64,000 nucleotides of DNA from CAVZCK01 sp963798805 (GCA_963798805.1 CAWCVC010000010.1:1612001-1676000); one strand, 5' to 3'. Positions 55,226-64,000 are shown, counted from the first letter of the stretch. Notes: a model not told the origin generated them from the sequence alone. Numbers and translations: made by a program.

Positions 55226-55630
55226 ATGCTCGTTGAATCACAGTCTCAGCTCCCCGAGGAGACCGAGGAAGCTCCCTTATCAATTTCCGTGACGGCGGAA
55301 GAAGCCTCAACTCCCCGCCCGCGCCTGCGCCCGCTCGATGAGGCCGCGGTGCATCTATCGAATGCCCTGCAGACGGACGAACTGCGCCAGGCGGCGGGGG
55401 AGCTGGCCACTGAATACAAGGAGCTGCGGGAGAGCGTCGTTGCCGATCTCCAGCGCGCCGGCACGAAGATTACCGAGGCCATTCTCGATGCCCGCCGCGG
55501 CATCGCACCAGCGATTGGAGGGCTCGCCGGCGACATCGTTACTTCGCAGGTTGAGAAGGCGGCCGGGTTTGCGGATCGGATCGTCGCTGGGCGCACTGAG
55601 AATTCTGTCGAGGCAAGCCCACAACGATAG
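55226..55630 (+). CDS. Hypothetical helical protein (134 aa)
   Basis: MLVESQSQLPEETEEAPLSI opens an acidic N-terminus. The second half is alpha-helical (LQTDELRQAAGELATEYKEL, then ESVVADLQRAGTKITEAILD). A moderately good site (AGAAAGGA) precedes the ATG. It may be a DNA-binding or structural protein of the mobile element; nothing specific is seen. Confidence 0.55.
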   Translation: MLVESQSQLPEETEEAPLSISVTAEEASTPRPRLRPLDEAAVHLSNALQTDELRQAAGELATEYKELRESVVADLQRAGTKITEAILDARRGIAPAIGGLAGDIVTSQVEKAAGFADRIVAGRTENSVEASPQR

Positions 55631-55696
55631 GGCAGCGATTACAAGGAAATCCTGCGCGTCAGAGTAGGCTTCCCCTCGACTTGCGCTTTTCTCCGA

Positions 55697-58159
55697 TTAT
55701 GGCGCGCAACCCGTTCCGCTGCCGTACAGATCGGCAATTTCCGGTGCGGTCAGTACGCGGTCATAGATGCGCACATCGTCCATGTAGCCGTGATAGTAAT
55801 CACCCTGTCCCGTGCGATCGCCGACGGTCAGCGCGACCGTACCGCTGGGGTGGGAATTGACAACTGATCCTTGTTTATTCAACACGCCGTTATAATAGAT
55901 TTGACTTACGCCGGTGCCGTTAAAGGTAAAGACGACATGCGTCCAGCTGCCGACGGGCGGCAGGCTCGTGGCGTTGAGCCCGTTTGCGCCGCTGACATCC
56001 AATTCGTTGCTCACGTGACCGCTGCCGTCATACTGGACTTCGTAGTCGTCGCTGGAACCAAGGAACCGCGCGCGTGCGCTGAGACTATCCGGGTTCATCC
56101 AGAACGCGATCGTCCCCTTATCGGTGGCAGGAATGGTAAAACTGGTTATCTTGAATCGGTTATTACCCGTGAAATGGAACGAATTGCCGATAATCCCCGG
56201 CGCGGTAGCGCCAGCGGCGGTCATGCCGCCGGCCATGGCACCGTTATAGCCGTTGCCGCTGGAATCGTTGGCGGTGGTGCCAGAGGTTTCATCCATATCC
56301 CACTTCGCTACCAGGCCACTCGTGGTACAGCCGCCGCCGCTGGAGCAACTCGAACCCGACTGTTCGACCCAACTGCCTATATTGCACTGGAAGTTGGCCG
56401 ATCCGGTGGCCGGTCCCGTAGAGTCGGTCACACCATTAATGTCGGTATCGTTACCTGTCGCGATCGTTGCTGAGCAACTGTCGCTTCCCACCGTCCAGTT
56501 GACGGTTGCCGAGGCGCAGCCCGCATAGGTGCTGCCGCAGGCATTCGTCACTTCCCAGTTGACCGCCAGGTTGCCGACGACGACGACGGCGACTTTCTTC
56601 GCGCCGCTCTTGCTGCTGGCATTCATATGGATATAGATCGGATCGCCGTTGGTGAAGGCGAAGCTCGTTCCCCAACTCACCCCGTCTTTGCTGATCTGCA
56701 CGTCCGGCGAGCCCACCACCGTTGCCGTCTTCGTGCCGGAAACTCCGCTCACGGTAGCGCTAGAGCTATATTGATCCCCTGCCGTCGCATCGGTCACATC
56801 GGTGAAGTCGAAGGGCGACCCTCCGCCAGCCGTGCATGTCGCGCCCGAACTGCTGACGACGCCCGCTGCGCAGTTATAGGTTATGTCCCCGGTCGTCGGC
56901 GCGGTGGAATCGGTGACGAGCTGGTTGCCACCATCCGCGATCATTACGTCCGACGGCACGGTGCAGGTATCGCTGCCTGCGGTCCAGGTGGTGCCGGAGG
57001 TAACGGTGCAACTCGATGGGCAGGCGTTCGCCGTCGCATTGGCAGGTAGGTTTTCCAGGAAGGACGAGCCACCCGTATACCATTCGGTATCGTATTGGGT
57101 CGGTACATAAAGATCAGCGGCATTGTTGTTGGTGACGACGCGGCACTCGCCGCACTCGTCAATCTGCAGGCTGCCACCACTGCCGGTCACCATGAAGCCA
57201 CTGTCCGCGCAGGCGGTGCCGCCGCCACCGAAGCTACAGCTAGGTTGTTTTGCCACGAGACCAACCGGTACATTCAACTGGCCCGCGCCGTTATCGCCCC
57301 AGCAGGTGACAGTGCCGTCATTCTTCTCGGCGCAGGCATGAGTACCTCCGGCCGCTACCGACACGTAGCCGGTGCCGCCGGGCGCGCCGCTCACCTCGCC
57401 GTTGCTATTATCGCCCCAGCATTTGATGCTCCCATCCGTTTTTAACGCGCAGACTGGATCGTAGCCGGTGCTGACGAAGACGAAATTATTGCCGGACGGA
57501 GGTGATCCTCCGGGCGGGTTAGGAAATGCCGTGCCAATCGAGCCGTCGGTCTTGATCGTATAATTCCACTCATCGCCGGTGCCGACCTGGGCGACATTGG
57601 TCGTTGGATAGCCGGTTTTATAGCCGCCCTTGCAGGTCATAGTATTGTCGCTCTTGACTCCGCAGACGACATGAAACCCGCTGCTCACCTCGACATAGCC
57701 GCTGCCGGCGGGAGTGCCCGGCGGGCTGCCCCAGCATTGGATCGAACCGTCGGTTTTCAGGCCGCAGGCGAAGTCGTTATTAGCTCCCCCGTCACCGACA
57801 GACACCGCGACAAAATCTTTGGTGCTTGGCGCGCCGCTGACGACGCCGTCGGCATTGCTGCCCCAACAAACGACCGAATCGTCGGCCTTAATGGCACAGA
57901 CATTTCGCCACGCGGCTGATACGGAAATGAAATTCGTTCCCGACGGGACATTGCTGACCTCGCCGTGGCCATTTCCCCCCCAACACGCGATGCTACCGTC
58001 AGTTTTGATCGCACAGACTGTATCGCTCTTGCCGGAAAGCGTCGTCGCCGCACCGGGGCAAGCGGCCGCGAAAGCGAGGGAATCTAATGCAGCGCAAAAT
58101 AGGAATACGACCGGAACCAAAACGCGTAGCCCGATATCTGCGTCTGCCATAGTTGGCAT
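55697..58159 (-). CDS. Secreted RCC1-repeat/LamG protein
   Basis: About 820 residues. A Sec signal peptide (LRVLVPVVFLFCAALDSLAF) precedes about seven RCC1-like repeats such as VCAIKTDGSIACWGGNGHGE and CALKTDGSIKCWGDNSNGEV, where the CWG motif closes each beta-propeller blade. A middle Cys-rich, low-complexity region (TWTAGSDTCTVPSDVMIADG) follows. A LamG-like beta-sandwich closes the protein (GTIAFWMNPDSLSARARFLG and YYHGYMDDVRIYDRVLTAPE). The start among several ATG codons is not certain: 58159 gives the best signal peptide. RCC1/LamG surface proteins bind partners outside the cell. Its neighbour is the S74 chaperone protein. Role unknown; adhesion is an inference. Confidence 0.78.
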   Translation of the reverse strand: MPTMADADIGLRVLVPVVFLFCAALDSLAFAAACPGAATTLSGKSDTVCAIKTDGSIACWGGNGHGEVSNVPSGTNFISVSAAWRNVCAIKADDSVVCWGSNADGVVSGAPSTKDFVAVSVGDGGANNDFACGLKTDGSIQCWGSPPGTPAGSGYVEVSSGFHVVCGVKSDNTMTCKGGYKTGYPTTNVAQVGTGDEWNYTIKTDGSIGTAFPNPPGGSPPSGNNFVFVSTGYDPVCALKTDGSIKCWGDNSNGEVSGAPGGTGYVSVAAGGTHACAEKNDGTVTCWGDNGAGQLNVPVGLVAKQPSCSFGGGGTACADSGFMVTGSGGSLQIDECGECRVVTNNNAADLYVPTQYDTEWYTGGSSFLENLPANATANACPSSCTVTSGTTWTAGSDTCTVPSDVMIADGGNQLVTDSTAPTTGDITYNCAAGVVSSSGATCTAGGGSPFDFTDVTDATAGDQYSSSATVSGVSGTKTATVVGSPDVQISKDGVSWGTSFAFTNGDPIYIHMNASSKSGAKKVAVVVVGNLAVNWEVTNACGSTYAGCASATVNWTVGSDSCSATIATGNDTDINGVTDSTGPATGSANFQCNIGSWVEQSGSSCSSGGGCTTSGLVAKWDMDETSGTTANDSSGNGYNGAMAGGMTAAGATAPGIIGNSFHFTGNNRFKITSFTIPATDKGTIAFWMNPDSLSARARFLGSSDDYEVQYDGSGHVSNELDVSGANGLNATSLPPVGSWTHVVFTFNGTGVSQIYYNGVLNKQGSVVNSHPSGTVALTVGDRTGQGDYYHGYMDDVRIYDRVLTAPEIADLYGSGTGCAP

Positions 58160-58266
58160 CCGATGGCGTTTCTGACTCGTCTGGTGCATATACCTCGTGA
58201 TGTGTCTTTGTTTTTCTTCCCCCGCGGCGGGGTCCCGCATTGCGAGTCCCCGTCAACGGAACCGCG

Positions 58267-59151
58267 CTAACGCGATCCCGCCCCTTGTGGCTGCCGCTGT
58301 TTCAGGTCGCGCATTTCCTCGCGCAGCGCGCGGTTGTCTTCATCAAGCGCCTTCACTTTGGCGTCGAGCTCCTTCGTCGCCTGAATCAGCGGTGCGATGA
58401 TCTGGTCGTAATCGACCTCTTTCATGCCCGTTTTCTTCTCGGTCATCACCGCCTGCGGCATCACCTTCTCGACATCCTGCGCGATCACCCCGGTCGAGGG
58501 CCTGCCGCTATCCTTCCAGTTGAAAGAGACTCCGGTCAGATGCTCCAGAATAGCGAGGCCCGAAACGGGCACGATATTCGTCTTGAGGCGTCTGTCCGAC
58601 CCGTGGAAATAGCCGGCGGCGTTGTTCACGTTGTGGCTGTTCATATCGAGATTCTGCGTCGCGGTGTGGTTGCCGAGATCGTCGCCGCTGCCCAGTGTCC
58701 CGGAAACGCAATGCCAGGGTTCGTTGTTATTGCAAGGCATATGCCCAATCGCGGACCCCGAAACCAGAGCACCATCGTCCGTGCTGACAGCGGAATTGGT
58801 GCAGTCACTCGCGTTTGATGAGCCTGCTCCGTAAATGACGCCTTCGGCCTCATTGAAATCGGCGTACGTGCCATGGTAGCCAGATACATAAACGGCCATA
58901 ACCCGACCGCTTCCTGCGGCCAACGTCCCCCGGCTATTTTTAATGAGCTCAAGCATGTCGCTCATATACGCCCCTCTGGAACCCGGATAAGCAGTATTGC
59001 AGGCGGCATCGACCTGGGCGACGCTATCGGCACTCTTATTTAAGGACGGCGTTAAGCCGTTATACGTCAATGCCCATGCATTCTGGGCAATGCATATCCC
59101 GAATAAAGCGGCAATTCCGATGCAGTGTCCTTGATATGCCAAGCGTCCCAT
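58267..59151 (-). CDS. Secreted peptidase-S74 intramolecular-chaperone protein
   Basis: 294 residues. A signal peptide (IGIAALFGICIAQNAWA, residues about 10-27) precedes a Gly/Ser/Asn-rich middle. The C-terminal third is the peptidase S74 domain: HGSDRRLKTNIVPVSGLAIL, then LTGVSFNWKDSGRPSTGVIA and QDVEKVMPQAV. The Ser of GSDRR and the Lys of RRLK form the self-cleaving dyad in phage tail-fibre chaperones, and a coiled coil (LDAKVKALDEDNRALREEMR) follows. A secreted, non-phage version is unusual. It lies just upstream of the RCC1/LamG gene (107 bases apart), likely the same transcript. Confidence 0.8.
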   Translation of the reverse strand: MGRLAYQGHCIGIAALFGICIAQNAWALTYNGLTPSLNKSADSVAQVDAACNTAYPGSRGAYMSDMLELIKNSRGTLAAGSGRVMAVYVSGYHGTYADFNEAEGVIYGAGSSNASDCTNSAVSTDDGALVSGSAIGHMPCNNNEPWHCVSGTLGSGDDLGNHTATQNLDMNSHNVNNAAGYFHGSDRRLKTNIVPVSGLAILEHLTGVSFNWKDSGRPSTGVIAQDVEKVMPQAVMTEKKTGMKEVDYDQIIAPLIQATKELDAKVKALDEDNRALREEMRDLKQRQPQGAGSR

Positions 59152-59484
59152 AATATACCCCTTCTACCGTCGCAATACATTGAAATGCAATAAATCGTCA
59201 GTTTTCAAAAACGTTCGTTTATTAAATATAAAATATAACAATAAGTCGTTAATTTTGTATAAACACTAGAGCAATACGTTCGAATTGTTTAAAGTTGCTT
59301 CTTCCGCTGTTGGAAAATAATCACATTCATCGCGCCTTCTATTGGTGCTTATTCCAAAAACGAACGTTTTTGATACGCCGTTCAATCTTCCTGCTTTTCG
59401 ATCAGTATACTGAATAAATAGGTATCAAAACTCTGTATCATAAGTTATAGTATCAAAATTAATGCGTATACTGAGTTTTGATAC
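59152..59484. promoter_or_regulatory. AT-rich region with putative res site upstream of resolvase
   Basis: No gene in 330 AT-rich bases. Just before the resolvase ATG, GTATCAAAACTC (59422-59433) and GAGTTTTGATAC (59473-59484) form a perfect 12-base inverted repeat around a centre with another GTATCA element. Resolvase-binding subsites lie in this position in Tn3-type elements. Also AAAACGAACGTTTT occurs near 59356. The site probably serves both recombination and expression control. Confidence 0.62.
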
Positions 59485-60072
59485 ATGCTGATTGGCTACG
59501 CCCGCGTCTCGACCCTCGACCAGGACCTCGCCCTGCAACGGCAGGCTCTGAAGGGCGCCGGCTGCGAGCGGATTTTCGAGGAGGCGGCGTCCGGTGCAAA
59601 AGCCGATCGGCCGCAGCTTGCCCGCGCCATTGATCATATGCGCGCCGGCGATACGCTCGTTGTCTGGAAGCTCGACCGGCTCGCGCGATCCCTCCAGCAG
59701 CTGATCGAAACCGTTGCCACCCTCGACGGCAAACAGGTCCAGTTGCGTTCGCTCACTGAACAAATCGATACCTCAACGCCGTCCGGCCGGCTGACCTTTC
59801 ATATCTTCAGTGCCCTGGCTGAGTTCGAGCGCTCGCTGATCCGCGAACGCACGCTCGCCGGCCTTGCCGCCGCCCGCGCCGCAGGACGCACCGGCGGCCG
59901 GCCGCGCAAACTCACCGAGGAAGATATTGAAATGGCAAAAATTCTCATCGCGACGCCCGGCTGGACACACAGTGCGATCGCCAAGCGCCTGAATGTCGGC
60001 CGCATGACGCTCTACCGCGCGCTAAAATCAGAAAAGGAGGGGTATGACAACGCTCTATCGGATCGATCCTGA
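59485..60072 (+). CDS. Serine recombinase (resolvase/invertase family)
   Basis: 195 residues. MLIGYARVSTLDQDLALQRQ places the catalytic Ser9. LVVWKLDRLARSLQQLIETV and FSALAEFERSLIRERTLAGL continue the catalytic domain, and a C-terminal HTH ends it: GWTHSAIAKRLNVGRMTLYR. Typical length. It should cut and exchange strands at the upstream res site to resolve cointegrates or invert a segment. Its 3' end overlaps the WGR gene by 29 bases. Confidence 0.93.
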   Translation: MLIGYARVSTLDQDLALQRQALKGAGCERIFEEAASGAKADRPQLARAIDHMRAGDTLVVWKLDRLARSLQQLIETVATLDGKQVQLRSLTEQIDTSTPSGRLTFHIFSALAEFERSLIRERTLAGLAAARAAGRTGGRPRKLTEEDIEMAKILIATPGWTHSAIAKRLNVGRMTLYRALKSEKEGYDNALSDRS

Positions 60073-60262
60073 CGCCAATATGGCCCGGTTTTATGCGCTC
60101 TCCATTCAACCGACACTGTTTGGCGAGTGGACGCTGGTCCGGGAATGGGGAAGGATGGGTCGCAAACCGCAATATCTGCTGAATACCTATCAGACAATTG
60201 AGCTCGCCGCCGATGCCACTAACCGCATGATCGCCCGCAAAAAACGGCGAGGTTACTGCTAA
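60044..60262 (+). CDS. WGR-domain protein
   Basis: 72 residues. MTTLYRIDPDANMARFYALS is followed by the WGR motif EWTLVREWGRMGRKPQYLLN. The domain binds DNA or nucleic-acid ends and is found in PARPs, DNA ligase-associated proteins and small bacterial proteins. The AAGGAGGGGT site inside the resolvase end precedes its ATG, so it is translated from the same message. Confidence 0.85.
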   Translation: MTTLYRIDPDANMARFYALSIQPTLFGEWTLVREWGRMGRKPQYLLNTYQTIELAADATNRMIARKKRRGYC

Positions 60263-60505
60263 AATCGCTCATCCACTCACCCTTAACGTACGATTTTTTC
60301 CGTTTCCTGAAGCGACCCCTGGATTGAACCTTTTTGCGGCGTTGGGCAAAAAACCCCATGATGACACTTAACTGTAGTTTCTGTTCCATTACCCCCTAAA
60401 CCCCGGTTACTATTGTTAATTACTTCGATCTCGCATCACTCGGCATCGAATTTCATGGAATTGTCATGAACATTGGAATGATAAAGCAGTATAATTCCAC
60501 TGCTT

Positions 60506-60868
60506 ATGGCGTGTTTTCAGACAATAGGAGAAGTTGATCTCGGTAATTATGGCCGAGCACTTGTCCGCGTCGGCCGGTACCCGCAGGGCAACCAGATCGC
60601 CATTGCTTTGGTCGATGCCGATACATCCGAGCCCGTCGCCACCCTATCGACTAATCTCGCAGCTTACGATGTTCCTGTGGAACCGGATGCGGTCGCCATC
60701 AAAGACTGGAGCGAAAATGCTCCGATCATTAAGCCACTGCTCGCCAGCGGTCTGTTCAAAGACACAGGGAAGCGGGTTGCAACAAACCATGTCGAAATCC
60801 CAATTTGGCGGCTGGTGAATCCCGAACACGTCCCGCCAATGCCGCCGCAACGCCAACAGTGCCGGTAG
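60506..60868 (+). CDS. Hypothetical protein (120 aa), plasmid-type
   Basis: MACFQTIGEVDLGNYGRALV, then GNQIAIALVDADTSEPVATL and STNLAAYDVPVEP. The short beta-rich fold with VRVGRYPQGNQIAIA resembles small proteins near plasmid replication or DUF4313-like genes. No catalytic residues are apparent. It ends 132 bases before the stop of the convergent helicase. Confidence 0.6.
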   Translation: MACFQTIGEVDLGNYGRALVRVGRYPQGNQIAIALVDADTSEPVATLSTNLAAYDVPVEPDAVAIKDWSENAPIIKPLLASGLFKDTGKRVATNHVEIPIWRLVNPEHVPPMPPQRQQCR

Positions 60869-61000
60869 CCGGTTTCATCGTTCGGGGAAGACATACACCT
60901 CCAACTGATTTCAGCATCGGCGCGACTTCAGCGACGATGCGAATGGCGCGGGGTGGATCTGAGTGTGATTGCGTAGACAGCATCCACGAGCCCTGACTGT

Positions 61001-62896
61001 TTAGGCCAAAGCCGATACGACCTCATCCTCATTGAACCAACCGTTCGCCACCACATGTGCCTTCACGGCAGCAGGGTCGGGCGAATAGGCCACAAGAGCA
61101 AGGCTCGATTTGGCACGGCTACAGGTGACGTAAAACAACCTTCGTGTGCGATCGAGCGAGGTTTCCCGACCTTCCTGCTCGTTCTTCAAGTCGGAGGCGC
61201 TAGGTGCCTTGGCACCTAGGAGCTTGTCATAGCCGAACAGAAACCCTCTCGCGTCTCCGTCGTCCATGAGAACCATGACGCGATCAAATTCCAATCCCTT
61301 TACGCCTTGGTGCGTGTCGAACGACGCCTCTCTGGCGACGTAAGCGGCATACGGTTGTATTACCGAGAAGGAGCAGTCGAGGAATGTGATGAGTGCCCCG
61401 ATGTTCTTGCTTACAGGGTCTTCCTGATCGTCCTCGGGAGATTCGGCAGGTTCAGTCTGTCTTGCAGCCAATGCCGCTCTTAGGCTTTCTGGGATGGCAA
61501 AGAGATTGGCCGTTGCGACGTTGGCGAGGACTTCCGCGCAGGTCGGCACGCCCTCCGCCCACAATCCCATCAGACTATCGATTGCTGCCTGTGCCGCGCG
61601 AAGTTGATCGATCGGCTTTTCGGAGCCTTTAAGGCTGTCCTTGCTTAAGAGAGGGGAGCTTTCCCGCACAAGCCTGGTGGCGGCAAATTTGTCGCCTCTT
61701 TGTTGCGCATTGACCAAGGGAAGAATGCTGTGGGTGAAGAACCGGGTCGCAGCAAAGCTGCCATCAAGAAAGCTGGTACGAAAATCATCGACGGATGCCA
61801 ACGCTTCAAACAGGTCTTGGAAGCCCATCCGCCTCGCGGCCATGTGGTGCTCAAGCGTTAGAATCTTACAGCTGTTGGCATCGTTCCAATCACCGTCGCC
61901 GGTAAGCTCGGCCATATAGCTCCTGACGCCATCCTCCATCGCTGGCTTGTCCTCGACCACGATGGGGAAGACAAACAGCCTTGCCCAGCCATCGGTTAAA
62001 TCGTCGCGCGGCTCCTGCTTGTGTTTGTCTGCACCGTCCCGGATTTGATTGATAAGGCGAACGATGCGCTGTGGGCTTCGGTGATTGAGTTTCTTCTCAG
62101 GTGTTGCCCAGTCCTGTGGAATGGCGGCTTCGATCCGCTCTTTCCCGTCCGGATAGATGCGCTGCATCGTGTCGCCGATAAGGCCGAGGCAGAAGCGGCT
62201 TGCGTGGGCCTGCTGCACCGCGAGCAATGCGTCGATCAGCGCCTTGCTGGTATCCTGGCTCTCGTCGATGAGGAGAAATGGATACTTCTCGACGAACATG
62301 CGCTGCATCAGCGGCTTCGTAAGAAGGAAAGTCGAGAATATCTTGATGACCTCGCTGTGGTTAAGCGCATTGCGCTCTCGATTGTCGCTGTTGGGGTTGT
62401 AGGTGAAGGTTTTGATCTCATCCAACCGCGCCAAGCGACGCTGCTTGGACTCAATCTGAGCTTGCCGTGAGGCAGAAGCCTTCGTGCCTGCGCGACCCTT
62501 CTGCTCTTCCTCGGTAATTTCGGCGATTTCCTGCTGCAGGTTGGTGCGCAGCCACTCGCGAATGTCAGCGTTGAAGCTCTGAATTTGCAACCATGCGAAG
62601 CTGTGGATGGTACGCACCAAAAAGAGCGGATCATATTCCGTGCGGCGGGTAATTTCGTCACACGCAGCATTGGTGTAGGTGATCACCGCTACCTGCCGCC
62701 CGCGCAGGCGGAGCGTATCGCGGTATTGGGCGGCGAGATGTTTTAGTGCGTTGACGAGCGACCGGGTTTTCCCCGATCCAGCCCCGGCAAATAAGAAGAA
62801 GCTCTTGGGGTTCTCTAGGTTCAAGAACTCAGCCAGTTGTGCTTCGACGTGATCGTCGAGCGAGATGTTTGACGCTGCAAGCGCTTCCTCGGTCAC
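61001..62896 (-). CDS. gajB: UvrD-like helicase of a Gabija-like pair
   Basis: 631 residues. Superfamily 1 motifs: Q-like start, Walker A FFLFAGAGSGKTRSLVNA (38-44), motif Ia QVAVITYTNAACDEITRRTE, Walker B PFLLIDESQDTSKAL (DESQD 211-215), motif III IGDTMQRIY, motif V DTHQGVKGLEFDRVMVLMDD, motif VI RRLFYVTCSRAKSSLALVAY. The start ATG overlaps the OLD-ATPase stop by 4 bases. A UvrD-like helicase immediately downstream of an OLD/TOPRIM nuclease is the Gabija arrangement (GajA-GajB), in which the complex degrades or nicks phage DNA on NTP depletion. GajB proteins described are often shorter (about 500 residues), so the assignment is family-level. Confidence 0.8.
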   Translation of the reverse strand: MTEEALAASNISLDDHVEAQLAEFLNLENPKSFFLFAGAGSGKTRSLVNALKHLAAQYRDTLRLRGRQVAVITYTNAACDEITRRTEYDPLFLVRTIHSFAWLQIQSFNADIREWLRTNLQQEIAEITEEEQKGRAGTKASASRQAQIESKQRRLARLDEIKTFTYNPNSDNRERNALNHSEVIKIFSTFLLTKPLMQRMFVEKYPFLLIDESQDTSKALIDALLAVQQAHASRFCLGLIGDTMQRIYPDGKERIEAAIPQDWATPEKKLNHRSPQRIVRLINQIRDGADKHKQEPRDDLTDGWARLFVFPIVVEDKPAMEDGVRSYMAELTGDGDWNDANSCKILTLEHHMAARRMGFQDLFEALASVDDFRTSFLDGSFAATRFFTHSILPLVNAQQRGDKFAATRLVRESSPLLSKDSLKGSEKPIDQLRAAQAAIDSLMGLWAEGVPTCAEVLANVATANLFAIPESLRAALAARQTEPAESPEDDQEDPVSKNIGALITFLDCSFSVIQPYAAYVAREASFDTHQGVKGLEFDRVMVLMDDGDARGFLFGYDKLLGAKAPSASDLKNEQEGRETSLDRTRRLFYVTCSRAKSSLALVAYSPDPAAVKAHVVANGWFNEDEVVSALA

Positions 62897-64000
62897 GCAG
62901 CAGCCTCCATCGGATCGGCGTCATTAGGTGCGCCCTCTTCGCCGCCGCCGATCGAGGCGAGACCGAGCTCCTTCTGTGTATGCTCAAGCTTCTCCGCTAG
63001 CCAGAGCAGCCCATCACGAATGTAGGTGGGCGGCTTGAGCGCAACTGGATCTTCGATCTCAAGAAGGTCTAGCGCAAATTCCGCTTTGGTGCCGTTGGCG
63101 AGCGCTGCATTGAGCGCGGTGGAAAGGGCCGCGAAGTCCGCGCTATCCGCGATTGCCTTGCGGAATTTGGCGATCAACCCCGTGCCAGGCAACGCGGCAA
63201 ACAGGGGCAGATTCTCGGTCACGATCGCATCTTCAAGTGTATAGGCCAGCGCCTCGGCGGTAGCCCCTTTGAATTCAACTTGGATGGGGCTTTGATAAGC
63301 CACCCGGATAGCGAAATTTTCCGCTGCGTAGGCCTTAACCTTGTCGGGCTCCGGTTTGTCGAGCAGATCGTCCAGACCATCGATAGCGGGCCACCATGTT
63401 TTCAAGGTGTGATTGCGGGTAGTGTAGGTTGCGCCGCGCACGGGCACGGCGCTTTTCCCCGTAGCGTCGCAGGAATCGATGTCGGTGACAATCAGCGTCA
63501 CGAGGCCGATCTTCTCGATCAGGCTACGCAGCTTGTGCGCGTGACTACCACCTATCTCCAGCCATGTGATGTAGCTCTCGGACAGCTTTGCAAATTCCGG
63601 ATGGGCGTTCACGAAATTGGGGATCAAAATTCGCTCAGCCGGGCCTTCGATCAGTATGGCCGCATCCGCAAAGAATAGGTCGCAATGCGTTACCTTTAGG
63701 TAGCGAGTGACGAAGAGCTTGGTCTCGTGATCAGCGCCGAACGCATTTTCAAGATTCACTACGCATGACGTTGGGATCGAGTCCTCTCCGCCTGGGAGAC
63801 GGCGGAAATAGCGCAGGGAATCAAAATCGCACTCATGGGCGATGTGGCTCGAATGGGTGCTGACGACCATCTGCGTTACGAAATTCTTGCCGCTGCCCAG
63901 TTCAGCATGGTTCCGAAGGATTTTGTGGGCCTGCCGAATAAATACCTGCTGCACCTGCGTATGCAAATGCACCTCGGGTTCTTCGATAAGGACGAGGTGC
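62893..64000 (-). CDS. gajA: OLD-family ATPase/TOPRIM nuclease, N-terminus beyond window edge
   Basis: The frame is open to the right edge of the window, so the N-terminal ATPase half is missing. At the edge it reads HLVLIEEPEVHLH, the ABC-type Walker B. VVSTHSSHIAHECDFDSLRY follows, then VTHCDLFFADAAILIEGPAE, the TOPRIM Glu motif, and TLIVTDIDSCDATG, the DxD. This is the OLD nuclease pattern found in GajA of Gabija. It overlaps the helicase start by 4 bases. Together they form a defence pair; only the last 369 residues are seen here. Confidence 0.82.
   Translation of the reverse strand, partial: HLVLIEEPEVHLHTQVQQVFIRQAHKILRNHAELGSGKNFVTQMVVSTHSSHIAHECDFDSLRYFRRLPGGEDSIPTSCVVNLENAFGADHETKLFVTRYLKVTHCDLFFADAAILIEGPAERILIPNFVNAHPEFAKLSESYITWLEIGGSHAHKLRSLIEKIGLVTLIVTDIDSCDATGKSAVPVRGATYTTRNHTLKTWWPAIDGLDDLLDKPEPDKVKAYAAENFAIRVAYQSPIQVEFKGATAEALAYTLEDAIVTENLPLFAALPGTGLIAKFRKAIADSADFAALSTALNAALANGTKAEFALDLLEIEDPVALKPPTYIRDGLLWLAEKLEHTQKELGLASIGGGEEGAPNDADPMEAAA

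Overview
The window is a GC-rich accessory region from an alphaproteobacterium, most likely Hyphomicrobiales. This is inferred from codon and GC character, the IS families, the AlpA/integrase/primase modules, the IncP-like tra genes, and the neighbouring CsbD and AI-2E genes. No housekeeping operon is present. The window is a patchwork of integrated elements, insertion sequences and broken genes, either on a chromosomal island chain or on a large plasmid carrying integrated elements.

Layout. 1-5.7 kb: two unknown genes (one running off the left edge), an IS1380-family element, an HTH protein and small unknowns. 5.8-20.6 kb: an integrative element. It carries an Mrr-like nuclease, a large AEP-type primase-helicase (split by a frameshift), an AlpA-like regulator, a four-TM coiled-coil membrane protein, an excisionase, a tyrosine integrase, a frameshifted PD-(D/E)xK nuclease, a phosphorylase-domain protein paired with a membrane protein, and then the 3' half of a tRNA-Thr gene that marks an attachment site. 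20.6-28 kb: gene remnants (SYLF, LysR and metallophosphoesterase fragments) around intact CsbD, AI-2E-type permease, alpha/beta hydrolase and SRAP genes. 28-39.4 kb: an insertion-sequence nest with two IS1380, one IS630, a broken IS5, an ISAzo13 fragment, an IS481 and an IS110 copy fused in frame to a broken Hsp70 (YegD-type) gene. One IS1380 transposase is split by two small inverted-repeat elements. 39.7-48.1 kb: an IncP-like transfer module (nuclease, TraM, TraL, putative oriT with hairpins and repeats, TraJ, a truncated TraI and a TraC-like TOPRIM protein). 48.3-51.5 kb: a second broken primase-helicase, an AlpA-like gene, an integrase and a tRNA-Lys 3' fragment. 51.6-60.9 kb: another integrase, HTH and four-TM module, two secreted proteins (RCC1/LamG and a peptidase-S74 chaperone protein), a serine resolvase with a putative res site, and a WGR protein. 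61-64 kb: a Gabija-like helicase plus OLD-family ATPase/TOPRIM pair that runs off the right edge.

How it works together. Three integrases, two tRNA-fragment att sites and repeated AlpA-like/primase/membrane-protein modules point to stacked integrative elements. Their cargo is largely predicted genome defence: Mrr-like, a PD-(D/E)xK nuclease, a phosphorylase-domain plus membrane pair, and Gabija-like. The best candidate for an undescribed system is the phosphorylase-domain/membrane-protein pair at 17531-20287. The recurring four-TM Cys-pair membrane protein, seen three times, is second.

Many genes carry single-base frameshifts. Either the elements are decaying or the assembly has indel errors, and the sequence alone cannot tell which.
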